Of a DNA stretch of 64,000 nt, positions 34,359 to 42,449 are shown one piece after another. The notes under the pieces were generated by a model that made no database searches, had not been told where the DNA came from, and was given only the letters and a program-made list of their open reading frames with translations. Position 1 is the stretch's first letter. Each line of letters starts with the position of its first letter. The position numbers were made by a program, and so were the translations under genes. Source of the DNA: Desulfatitalea sp. UBA4791 (GTDB lineage: Bacteria; Desulfobacterota; Desulfobacteria; Desulfobacterales; Desulfosarcinaceae); assembly GCA_002402905.1 (NCBI GenBank), contig DHGT01000124.1, positions 34,387-98,386 of the forward strand, in the 5' to 3' direction.

Positions 34359-35410
34359 TTGTCATCCATTTTGCGGGTGGCCAGCCCCATGCAAATGGAT
34401 GCCTGGGGGGCGATTTTTTCAAGATACTCGGTATCGAATTTTTCACTGTCGACATAAAAATGCTGGAACGGGTTGATGGTACTCACCTCGGCCGACGTCT
34501 CCACCGCCAGCAGTTGACGCAGTTCCTGGATATTGCCGCCGCCGCCGCTGAGAACGATTTTCTTGATATGATCGTCGGGGTAGGTGGAGTAGAAAAAGTC
34601 CAGGGCCCGTCTGATCTCCGTGCACCAATCTGTGACCACCGACGAGATGATATCCGAAAGGTCCTCGGCCGAAATTTTGTCGCTGCCTTCACCGAATTTG
34701 ATCGCCTCGGACTCTTCGCTGGAGCAATCGATCAAGTTGGCGATTTTCTGATTGATCTGCCCGCAACCAAGGGACACATCGCGCATGAAGACCGAAATGC
34801 CCCCCTTGAGAATGTTCAGAGAAGTTTTGCTGGCCCCGATGTCGATCAAGGCGATATTCTCATCGGACTGGGGCTCGTAGTTGATTTCAAAGACATTCTG
34901 CAAGGCGAAAGCGTCCACATCGATGACGCGCGGCTCCAGTCCGGCCAGTTCGGCCAGATGGACATAGTCGTTGACCATCTCTTTCTTGGCGGCCACCAGA
35001 AGCACATTCATCTGGTTGGGATTGTTTTCGCTTTCGCCCAGAATTTGGAAGTCGAGATTGACGTCGTTGATATCGAAGGGAATATATTGCTCGGCCTCGA
35101 AGTGGATGGTGTCCTGAAGCTGCTCCTCGCTGGCGGTTTGCACGCTGATCTTCTTAACGATCACCGAATAGCCGCCAATGGAGATGGCCACGCTATGGTT
35201 TTTGATGCCATAGGATTTGAAAAGGTTACGCAACACTTCCGCCACCGCCTCCGGGTCCTTGATGGCGCCGTCTTCGATCAAACCCGGTGCGATGTCGATC
35301 ATCCCGAATTTGGACAGGGTGTAGCCTTTTTTGCCTTCGATTATCTCGGCAGCCTTAATGGCCTTGGAGCCGATATCGAGTCCCACCAATCGATTCTTGG
35401 TACCAAACAT
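34355..35410 (-). CDS. pilM: Type IV pilus assembly protein PilM
   Basis: A 351-residue actin-like protein with the phosphate motifs VGLDIGSKAIKAAEI (N-terminal) and ALIDIGASKTSLNI, the FtsA-like fold. It sits on the cytoplasmic face and binds the PilN N-terminus. It is the first core gene of the operon, preceded on the same strand by a small HTH protein nine bases upstream. Confidence 0.95.
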   Translation of the reverse strand: MFGTKNRLVGLDIGSKAIKAAEIIEGKKGYTLSKFGMIDIAPGLIEDGAIKDPEAVAEVLRNLFKSYGIKNHSVAISIGGYSVIVKKISVQTASEEQLQDTIHFEAEQYIPFDINDVNLDFQILGESENNPNQMNVLLVAAKKEMVNDYVHLAELAGLEPRVIDVDAFALQNVFEINYEPQSDENIALIDIGASKTSLNILKGGISVFMRDVSLGCGQINQKIANLIDCSSEESEAIKFGEGSDKISAEDLSDIISSVVTDWCTEIRRALDFFYSTYPDDHIKKIVLSGGGGNIQELRQLLAVETSAEVSTINPFQHFYVDSEKFDTEYLEKIAPQASICMGLATRKMDDK

Positions 35411-35419
35411 AGTCTACTC

Positions 35420-35617
35420 TCACTCGCCAAAGATTTTTTTCGCGTCCGACAAACCGTATCCAAGGGCCAGTAATATCTTACGCTTGGTTTCCATCCGACA
35501 AGGTTTTCCCTGCTCGATTCGCGTAATGGTGATCGGTGACACATTTGCTTCTCTGGCTAATTCGGATTTGCTCATCAAAAGAGATTCGCGAATTTTTTTT
35601 AATGAATTCTTAGCCAT
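35420..35617 (-). CDS. Small XRE-type helix-turn-helix protein leading the pil operon
   Basis: A 65-residue protein that is almost entirely one Cro/C1-type HTH domain (SKSELAREANVSPITITRIEQGK). It ends nine bases before pilM and so probably belongs to the pil transcript, perhaps as an autoregulator. The start is uncertain: ATG 35617 gives the normal domain beginning but lacks a ribosome site, whereas an in-frame TTG at 35671 stands six bases after a good AAAGGAG and would add 18 residues. Confidence 0.75.
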   Translation of the reverse strand: MAKNSLKKIRESLLMSKSELAREANVSPITITRIEQGKPCRMETKRKILLALGYGLSDAKKIFGE

Positions 35618-35706
35618 GTTCAATTTTTTGCCTATCCGTATTTTAGAATTTGCGTATTGGCCATCGACCAAAACCATCTCCTTTAACGATACTCTGATGT
35701 TAGCTT

Positions 35707-35736
35707 TATCCTCATTGAAGCAAATTTGGGTGTCAA
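35707..35736 (-). promoter_or_regulatory. Candidate sigma-70 promoter for the HTH-pil operon
   Basis: On the reverse strand a perfect TTGACA (35731-35736) is followed after 18 bases by AGGATA (35707-35712). The -10 box is mediocre. It lies about 30 bases upstream of the strong ribosome site mentioned for the HTH gene. Confidence 0.4.
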
Positions 35737-36199
35737 GTGAAATTATGCATAATTTATATATAATTTTGTTTATTTAGGCCATATTGTGTGACACTTTTTG
35801 ACACAACAATATATTGTGCCATTGGATATGATGCGCTAAGATTTGTTTTTATGGCCATTGGCTTTTCCGGTGCTGGGGTCACGCGCGCTTCGTTTCGGTT
35901 CGATTCATTTCGCGGCAGCGCATATCCAAGTCATCGACCACGAATTTGCAAACTTTAGGCCATTTTGAAGAAAAGCATGAATAACGTGAACAAATCGCAT
36001 GTGATGCCCCAAAGATCCCTAAGTTATATATAAATAGATGTCACAGGCGTATAGAATCGTATAACAATACCGTGTCGCCATGAAGGTCAACAATTGGACG
36101 GTCACGTGGGCCGAGCGTCAACAAAGGGGACGCGTCGTCCATCGCTATCGCGACCGGCACCGTCCTGCTCGCAAGACCGTGTGCCAGCCATAGAGGTAT
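35737..36199. other. AT-rich divergent intergenic region between the pil operon and a two-component system
   Basis: This stretch of about 460 bases has no convincing gene. It is much richer in A and T than its surroundings around 35740-35830 and 36015-36070. It holds an imperfect dyad TTGTGTGACAC/TGACACAA (about 35785-35808) that could be an operator for the HTH protein or an activator site. No sigma-54 consensus was recognised. Confidence 0.5.
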
Positions 36200-37654
36200 A
36201 TGCGACCCTTTTTAAATGAACTGAAGCTGCCGGCGGCATCACCGCCCCCCTCGTCCGAACGCGCCAAGCCTTTTCGACTGGTGAAATATTTTTCGCTTTC
36301 GAGCCTGGTCCTGATTTTCTTCGGCACAATCATTCTTTCCATCCTCAACACGCATTGGATTCGCACCATGCAATTCTCCAAGAGCGAAGCCTATGCCCTT
36401 TTACTCATTGAAAATCTCAACCACCAGGTCTTCATGCAATTCATTCTGCCGGTGGGCATCAAGTTCGGGAAGATCGAATTGCGACACAAGGACCAGTACG
36501 AGCGCATGGACAGCGTGGTGCGCAGCACCCTGCACAGTTTCAAGGTGGATATGGTCAACATCTACGGCGTCCGCGATGTCATCGCTTACAGCTTTTCCAA
36601 GGAGTTGATCGGACTCGAAAATCTCGGCGGCACGAGCCACCAGAACGCCCTGGAAGGGCGGCCGACCTCCAGGCTGATTCAAAAAGGCAGCTTCTGGGAG
36701 CTGTTTTTCGGGCTGCCCGAAGAGATTAAAATCATCACTTTCGCCGCCTTGCGCATGGAAAAACCCCTCAGCCCGGTGGCGGGCGAGGTGCTGGGGGTGG
36801 TGGAGATCGTCCAGGATCTTTCCAACGATTATAAAGAGATATTTCGCTACCAGATCATGACCATGATCACCATCAGCGTTGTGATGATCATCCTCTTTCT
36901 GGTCATGATCTTCGTGGTCAAACGCGGCGAGGGGATCATCCAGAAAAGAGCCCAGGAGCAACTCAAGCTCAAAGAACAGCTCAGCCGCGCCAAGCATCTC
37001 TCGTCGCTGGGTGAAATGGTGGCCGGGGTGTCCCACGAGATCCGCAATCCGCTCGGAATCATCAGTAGTTCTGCGGAATTGCTGCGAAAAAAAATACCCG
37101 CCACCGATCCGATGATCCAGATCCCCAACATCATCATCGAAGAATCGACGCGCCTGAACCATATCATCACCGACTTTTTGAACTTTGCCAAACCCAAAAA
37201 CCCCAATCGCTTTGCCTGCCGCATCGAAGATGTGATTGATAAAAATATTCGCCTTCTGGAAACCCAGGCACAAGCCGACGGCTTCCATATCCATGCCAAT
37301 TTCGAAGGTGAACTGCCGATCATCATGGCCGATGCGGACATGCTCCATCAGGCCTTTTTAAATGTTTTCATCAATGCCATGCAGTCCATGCCCGACGGCG
37401 GCGACATCACGGTGAAAGCCAAATCGGCGAACAACAGCCTCTGGATCGCCGTCGAAGACCAGGGCGCAGGGATCTCGGATACGGACATGGAAAAAATCTG
37501 GGACCCCTTTTTCACCACCAAGGATAAGGGAACCGGACTGGGATTGGGCATCGTCAAAAACATCATCGAGGCCCACCAGGGGGCGGTGCGCATCGAAAAC
37601 CGTCCGGAGGGCGGCGCGCGTGTGACGATCCGGCTGCCTATAGAAGAGGGATAG
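36200..37654 (+). CDS. Membrane-bound sensor histidine kinase
   Basis: A 484-residue kinase: membrane segment (about 31-51), a periplasmic sensor region of about 180 residues, second membrane segment (about 220-243), then HisKA with the phosphorylated H279 in GVSHEIRNPLG and the ATPase domain (NVFINAMQSMPDGGD, VEDQGAGIS, DKGTGLGLGIVKNI). It pairs with the response regulator four bases downstream. The overall plan is ZraS/AtoS-like rather than the six-segment PilS, so control of the neighbouring pil operon is possible but not shown. Confidence 0.88.
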   Translation: MRPFLNELKLPAASPPPSSERAKPFRLVKYFSLSSLVLIFFGTIILSILNTHWIRTMQFSKSEAYALLLIENLNHQVFMQFILPVGIKFGKIELRHKDQYERMDSVVRSTLHSFKVDMVNIYGVRDVIAYSFSKELIGLENLGGTSHQNALEGRPTSRLIQKGSFWELFFGLPEEIKIITFAALRMEKPLSPVAGEVLGVVEIVQDLSNDYKEIFRYQIMTMITISVVMIILFLVMIFVVKRGEGIIQKRAQEQLKLKEQLSRAKHLSSLGEMVAGVSHEIRNPLGIISSSAELLRKKIPATDPMIQIPNIIIEESTRLNHIITDFLNFAKPKNPNRFACRIEDVIDKNIRLLETQAQADGFHIHANFEGELPIIMADADMLHQAFLNVFINAMQSMPDGGDITVKAKSANNSLWIAVEDQGAGISDTDMEKIWDPFFTTKDKGTGLGLGIVKNIIEAHQGAVRIENRPEGGARVTIRLPIEEG

Positions 37655-37658
37655 CGAT

Positions 37659-39059
37659 ATGGACACGATTCTCATCGTCGATGATGAAAAAAACTATCCG
37701 CTGGTACTCAGCGCGGTATTGCAGGAGGAGGGTTTTGAAACGCTGACGGCCAATAGCGGCCACGAGGCCCTGGCGGTTCTGGAACACTCCGATGTGGACC
37801 TCGTCCTTACCGACATGAAAATGCCCAAGATGGACGGCATCGAGCTGCTCCAGAAGATTAAAACCATCGATGCGGAGCTGCCGGTCATCATGATGACCGC
37901 TTACGGAACCGTCGAAAAAGCGGTGGAAGCCATGCAGAAAGGGGCCTACAGCTACATCCTCAAGCCTTTTGACAACGAACAGCTGATTCTCTATGTCAAC
38001 AAAGCCATTGCCATGTATCGGGTGGTCAAGGAAAATCGGCAGTTGCGCAGCGCCGTGGAGAACCTTTACAGCTTCGGCAACCTGATCGGCAAGAGCAAGG
38101 CCATGCAGGATATCTTCGAAACCATTCGCAAGGTGGCGCCGGCCACGGCCACGGTACTCATCGAAGGGCCAAGCGGCACCGGCAAGGAGTTGGTGGCCAA
38201 ATCGATCCACTTCAACAGCCCGCGCCGCAATCAGCCCTTTGTGGCGGTCAACTGCTCGGCGCTGGCCGAGAGTCTGCTGGAAAGCGAGCTCTTCGGCCAT
38301 GAAAAGGGGGCCTTCACCGGCGCGGTCTCCATGAAAAAGGGACGTTTCGAGCTGGCCGACCAGGGCACCCTGTTCTTGGATGAAATCGGGGAACTTTCTT
38401 CTTCGCTGCAGGTCAAGTTACTGCGCGTGCTACAGGAGAAGGTCTTTGAGAGGGTGGGCGGCATTCGTCCCATTTCGGTCAATATCCGGCTCATTGCCGC
38501 GACCAACAAATCCCTGAGAGACGAAATCGCCAAGGGACGTTTCCGGGAGGACCTTTTTTACCGCCTCAATGTCGTCCATATCGTCCTGCCGCCCCTGCGC
38601 GACCGGCTGGAGGACATCCGCCCGCTGACGGCCCATTTTATAGCCAAATATGCGGAAGAACGACCAGATGAAAAACCGGTCACACGGCTGGAAAAGGAGG
38701 TCGAACGCCTCTTTTACCAATATGGCTGGCCGGGCAATGTGCGGGAACTCGAAAATGTCATCGAGCGCGCCATGGTCATGTGCGCCGGGGAGACGATCAC
38801 CGTCGATGACTTGCCCCTGGACTTCAGGAATAATGTAACCCAGAACAACAAACTCAATCTTGAGGGCCTCTCCCCCAAAGCCACCCTTTACGAAACGCTG
38901 GCCCATGTGGAAAAGCAGATGATCCTGCAGGCGCTTCAACAGGCCGGATATGTCCAGTCCCATGCGGCGTCTCTTCTGGGCATCGGCAAAAGCGGTCTGA
39001 ATCAGAAGCTGAAGAAATACGGGATCGATGTGGCGGAGTTCATCCAGCCCGAAGAGTGA
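37659..39059 (+). CDS. Sigma-54-dependent response regulator (NtrC family)
   Basis: A 466-residue regulator: receiver domain with phosphoacceptor D52 (LVLTDMKMPKMDG), AAA+ domain with Walker A GPSGTGKE (170-177) and an intact GAFTGA loop (217-222) for contact with sigma-54, and a C-terminal Fis-type helix-turn-helix (SHAASLLGIGKSGLNQKLKKYG). Phosphorylation by the adjacent kinase should switch on sigma-54 promoters elsewhere. The GAFTGA loop makes it an activator of sigma-54 rather than a plain repressor. Confidence 0.93.
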   Translation: MDTILIVDDEKNYPLVLSAVLQEEGFETLTANSGHEALAVLEHSDVDLVLTDMKMPKMDGIELLQKIKTIDAELPVIMMTAYGTVEKAVEAMQKGAYSYILKPFDNEQLILYVNKAIAMYRVVKENRQLRSAVENLYSFGNLIGKSKAMQDIFETIRKVAPATATVLIEGPSGTGKELVAKSIHFNSPRRNQPFVAVNCSALAESLLESELFGHEKGAFTGAVSMKKGRFELADQGTLFLDEIGELSSSLQVKLLRVLQEKVFERVGGIRPISVNIRLIAATNKSLRDEIAKGRFREDLFYRLNVVHIVLPPLRDRLEDIRPLTAHFIAKYAEERPDEKPVTRLEKEVERLFYQYGWPGNVRELENVIERAMVMCAGETITVDDLPLDFRNNVTQNNKLNLEGLSPKATLYETLAHVEKQMILQALQQAGYVQSHAASLLGIGKSGLNQKLKKYGIDVAEFIQPEE

Positions 39060-39104
39060 TGGCCATGCAAAAAGTCATCGCCGGACGACGCCGTAAAAAA
39101 CGGC

Positions 39105-39812
39105 TTATCCCGCAATTTTTTCAGTTGCTGCGGCGGTTTCACGGGCGATATCGACATAAATGGAATTCGGAAAATCGGCCGCCAGCCGTTCGAAGGTTTG
39201 CCTGCTTTTCGCCCCGTCCCCGCTGGTCCGATACAACTGTCCCAACTGGAAGAGGGCGTTGTCTTTGAGTACGGTGCTGCCGCTGGCCAGGACCTTTTCA
39301 AAGGCCTCGATCGCAGCGGACGCGTCTCCCTTTTGCAGGTAAGCCATGGCCAACCCGTTAAGGATCGTGTTGCCCAGACTCGAATGTCCCTCGAGCCGAT
39401 CGAGAGCCTCGCTGTAAAGCGCGATGGCTTGATCCGGCATGTTTGCAGACAAACTGATGTGGGCCAAAAAAACACCTGCCAGGCGACCGGCGTCATAACG
39501 GCCGTAACCATCCACCAGCCGCTGCAATTCAGGCTCGGCCGCGGCAAGGGCCTCGGCCGGTGAATTGCCCGCCTTGACGGCCTCCGCATAGGCGGTCATG
39601 CCCCGGCTCAGCAGGGCCGCAGCGGCTCGCTCTCGGTTTTCGGAATACAATCGATATCCGGCCACGAGGATGAGAAAAACGAAAAAGGCGCCGATGCCGT
39701 AAGCCAGGGGCTTGGCATTGGCCCTGGCCCACTGCACGACCTTGCCGGTCAGCGTCAAAAATTCATCGGGTTTTTTGACAAGTTCCTTGCGCGTGATCTT
39801 TTTCCCGGCCAT
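39105..39812 (-). CDS. Membrane-anchored TPR protein (YfgM-like)
   Basis: A 235-residue protein with one membrane segment (about 38-56, YGIGAFFVFLILVAGYRLY) and TPR-like repeats in the periplasmic part (DQAIALYSEALDRLEGH, GDASAAIEAFEKVLAS). The layout matches YfgM-type proteins, which associate with the SecYEG translocon and periplasmic chaperones. ATG 39812 overlaps the stop of the PfkB gene (TAATG) and has GGAGGG upstream. Confidence 0.75.
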   Translation of the reverse strand: MAGKKITRKELVKKPDEFLTLTGKVVQWARANAKPLAYGIGAFFVFLILVAGYRLYSENRERAAAALLSRGMTAYAEAVKAGNSPAEALAAAEPELQRLVDGYGRYDAGRLAGVFLAHISLSANMPDQAIALYSEALDRLEGHSSLGNTILNGLAMAYLQKGDASAAIEAFEKVLASGSTVLKDNALFQLGQLYRTSGDGAKSRQTFERLAADFPNSIYVDIARETAAATEKIAG

Positions 39813-40825
39813 TAGCCCTCCATCTGTTTTCGGATCGCCGTCCAGCGCGTTTCCGGAATATTTGCCCCTACGACCTGGCACACCTCATAGCCACAAAGCG
39901 ATGCCAACCGTCCACAGCGATCGAGCGGCATCCGGTTCACCAGACCGTACAGAAAACCGGATGCCCACAAATCACCGGCACCCGTCGTATCCTGGGCTTC
40001 GCCGTTTCCCAAAGCGCTGACAGCCAGAACATCGCCGTTCGTGCCGATCAGGCTCCCCCGGGCGCCGAGTTTCAATACGGCCAGCGGTACTTGGGACGCC
40101 AGGATGGATATCGCCTTCGATTCGTCCCGGGTTCCGGTGTAGGCATGGGACTCATCCTCATTGGCCAGTAAGATGTCCACATACTCCGCGATCAACTCAG
40201 GCAGAATATCCCTGGCCTCTTCGACCACGTTGAAGCTGGCCAGATCGAGAGAAATCAGCGCTCCGGCATCGCGGGCCGCTTTCAACGCGGCCCGGATCAA
40301 GTCCCGATTGAAGAGCAGATAGCCTTCGATATGCACGATGGCCGCCTCCTCGAAACAGGCCGGGGTCATCTCCTCGGGCCGCGCTTCGGCGGAAGCCCCC
40401 AGATAGGTAAACATGGACCTTTGAGCATCCGGTGAGACGATGGAAAGCACCCGGCCGGTGGGGGAATCGGAATTCAACAAAAAAGAGTGGACGCCTTGTC
40501 TGGTCAAATCGTCACGGAACAACCGGCCCATGGGGCCGTTGCCGCACTTTCCCACGAATTGAGCGTGCCCGCCCAGGCGGCCGATACCCACCACCGTATT
40601 GCACGCCGATCCGCCGGGAACGATTTGCGGCGGGTTGGTCGCCTGTTGGACGGTCCGATCGATAAACTCCCTGTCCACATAGGTCATGCCCCCCTTGATG
40701 GCGCCCACCCGCTGTAGAAACGTATCATCCTCGCGGGCCAAAATGTCCACCAGGGCCGAACCGACACCGGTCACCTTCCGTCTTTGCGGATTCAAGCGGT
40801 CGTAAATCTGGGTCATGTTCACCAT
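39812..40825 (-). CDS. PfkB-family carbohydrate/nucleoside kinase (adenosine-kinase-like)
   Basis: A 337-residue ribokinase-fold enzyme. Motif 1 is VPGGSACNTVVGIGRLGG and motif 2 is DTTGAGDLWASGFLYG with the catalytic aspartate. The N-terminal VTGVGSALVDILARE resembles the adenosine kinase/YegV-like group, but the phosphate acceptor cannot be read from sequence. ATG 40825 has GGAG eight bases upstream and overlaps the end of the SH3 gene. Confidence 0.85.
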   Translation of the reverse strand: MVNMTQIYDRLNPQRRKVTGVGSALVDILAREDDTFLQRVGAIKGGMTYVDREFIDRTVQQATNPPQIVPGGSACNTVVGIGRLGGHAQFVGKCGNGPMGRLFRDDLTRQGVHSFLLNSDSPTGRVLSIVSPDAQRSMFTYLGASAEARPEEMTPACFEEAAIVHIEGYLLFNRDLIRAALKAARDAGALISLDLASFNVVEEARDILPELIAEYVDILLANEDESHAYTGTRDESKAISILASQVPLAVLKLGARGSLIGTNGDVLAVSALGNGEAQDTTGAGDLWASGFLYGLVNRMPLDRCGRLASLCGYEVCQVVGANIPETRWTAIRKQMEG

Positions 40826-41265
40826 ACCAGCGTCTCCAGTACCCATCCTTTGTCTCCATCCGCGTGTTGGATTTCGAACCAGCGGTCCTGCTTTTGCAAC
40901 ACTTTGAAGGGGATTCCGCGATCCACGGTAAAGGCGATATCATGGTCTGTCCCCGGACCCGAACGCACATTGCAACGGGATACGCGAACGATCACCGTGG
41001 GTGTCTGATCGAGCAGGGCGGCATGGATCCACCCCTGGTCCCCTTCGAAGTCCTTGAATCGGTACCATTCGCCTTTTTTTTCAACAATCAATACCGGATG
41101 ATATTTTTCGATCTGCCATAAGGTGTCATGGTTAGTCCCTGGACCGGATCGGATGTTGACGATATCTTCCTTGGCGGCCATGCGCTCGGCCGCTGCAGCC
41201 TGCCCTGCCGCCAGGGCGATCCACACGCCGATCAACATGACTTTTGTGATGTGCGCTAATCTCAT
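40819..41265 (-). CDS. Periplasmic protein with two bacterial SH3 domains
   Basis: A 148-residue protein with a signal peptide (about 1-26, ending AAAERMA) and two SH3b repeats, each with the characteristic RSGPGTxHD turn (NIRSGPGTNHDTLW and NVRSGPGTDHDIAF). SH3b domains bind cell-wall peptides. It is the fourth gene from the promoter side of a five-gene reverse operon (fmdB-like, fur-feoA, SH3, pfkB, TPR). Confidence 0.85.
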   Translation of the reverse strand: MRLAHITKVMLIGVWIALAAGQAAAAERMAAKEDIVNIRSGPGTNHDTLWQIEKYHPVLIVEKKGEWYRFKDFEGDQGWIHAALLDQTPTVIVRVSRCNVRSGPGTDHDIAFTVDRGIPFKVLQKQDRWFEIQHADGDKGWVLETLVW

Positions 41266-41300
41266 TTTAAATCCTGTCGTTATACCCCATCACGTATTGC

Positions 41301-42020
41301 TCAGGACTGGACCTTCAAGCTGCCTGGCCTCTCTTCACAGGTCAAGGCGGACACCATGATTTTGCTCGCCAACCCCTGCCCAAGGACCAGTCGATTGAAG
41401 TCTGAGGCAATCACGACTTGCCCTCGGTTGATGTTGGTGATCACCTCGATCTCGTCTCCGATACGCAACCCCATGGTCAACAACCGCATTTTCAAACGAC
41501 CGCCGCCTCTGAAGGCCACCACCTTCAACCGCTCACCGGGTCGGGCGGCGTCGAGGGAAAGAAGATCCTCCCGGTGCGCCAGGCATTCCCGACAGATCCC
41601 GTATAGCTCCATTTTGTGCTGCAACATATGGAAGCCATAGGTCGAGGCGATCTGCTCCTGCAGCTTTTCGATGGCATCGTTTTCGAACTCGATGATTTTT
41701 CGGCACTTGGTGCAAACCAGGTGATCGTGGTGCTGCCCGAGATGACGGTGCTCGTATCGCACCTGCCCGTTGTCGAACCGGCTGGCCTGGGCAAAGCCGT
41801 AGTGGCACATCATTTCGATGGTTTCCTGAACAAACGCCTCTTCCAGGTGATGGCCCGCCGCATGCACGGCCTGCGTCAACTCCTGGGCCGTAACATGCTT
41901 CTCGATGTTTAAAAAAACTTCCAAAACAGCCAAACGATCCTCGAAGCGATCGATACGATCGCCCTTGAACAGCTTGATGAATTGTTCCTTTTCCCGTTTA
42001 TGGATGGCCAGTGACGTCAT
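41301..42020 (-). CDS. Fur-family repressor fused to a FeoA domain
   Basis: A 239-residue protein. Residues 1-150 are Fur: winged helix followed by the metal region HHDH (97-100), C103-C106 (CTKC) and C143-C146 (CREC), the structural zinc site. Residues about 155-235 are an SH3-like FeoA domain (PGERLKVVAFRGGGRLKMRLLTMGLRIGDEIEV), usually a separate protein of the ferrous iron transporter FeoB or the C-terminal part of DtxR regulators. DtxR uses such a domain to adjust metal response; a Fur-FeoA fusion could do the same by a different route. No feoB lies nearby and no clear Fur box was found. Confidence 0.88.
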   Translation of the reverse strand: MTSLAIHKREKEQFIKLFKGDRIDRFEDRLAVLEVFLNIEKHVTAQELTQAVHAAGHHLEEAFVQETIEMMCHYGFAQASRFDNGQVRYEHRHLGQHHDHLVCTKCRKIIEFENDAIEKLQEQIASTYGFHMLQHKMELYGICRECLAHREDLLSLDAARPGERLKVVAFRGGGRLKMRLLTMGLRIGDEIEVITNINRGQVVIASDFNRLVLGQGLASKIMVSALTCEERPGSLKVQS

Positions 42021-42074
42021 TACCGAACGACCTCTTCAGGGTAGCATGTGAGATCCGCATCGCTCCAAACTGAA

Positions 42075-42326
42075 CTATTTGCTGTGTCCAGGCAAGTTCC
42101 AAGTGGTACACGATCCGCTGGAACAGGTACGCGAAGTGGTGGACGGGCCGGAATTGGCGCCGCTCCCCGCTGCACCCATGCTGAAATTGGTCGCGCTGAT
42201 GACACGCTCCAGTTCCACCGAGCCACACTTCTTACAACGCATGGGCACCTTTTCCTCTCCCGTCCCCATGACCAGCACTTCCATGAACGTTTCACACTTC
42301 AGGCACTTGAATTCGTATATCGGCAT
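42075..42326 (-). CDS. FmdB-family zinc-ribbon protein
   Basis: An 83-residue protein beginning MPIYEFKCLKC, the near-invariant start of the FmdB regulatory-protein family, with zinc ligands CLKC and CKKC. The tail is rich in Ser, Gly and Thr. ATG 42326 has AAAGGAG upstream. It is probably the first gene of the reverse operon with fur-feoA. The molecular role of FmdB-like ribbons is not established. Confidence 0.88.
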   Translation of the reverse strand: MPIYEFKCLKCETFMEVLVMGTGEEKVPMRCKKCGSVELERVISATNFSMGAAGSGANSGPSTTSRTCSSGSCTTWNLPGHSK

Positions 42327-42449
42327 TTCTGCTCCTTTTATCATCGGGATAATTAGAACTTTTCTTTCTATTATCAATAACCGGGGCTTGTCAAGCCGTG
42401 GTCGATGGCATTTCCAAATGCGCGATACGGCGCTGACGTATTCCGTCCT

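Noticed and set aside
36200..39059. Naming the kinase/regulator pair PilS/PilR
   Set aside because: The kinase has two membrane segments and a large periplasmic domain, unlike PilS; no sigma-54 site was found before the pil operon.
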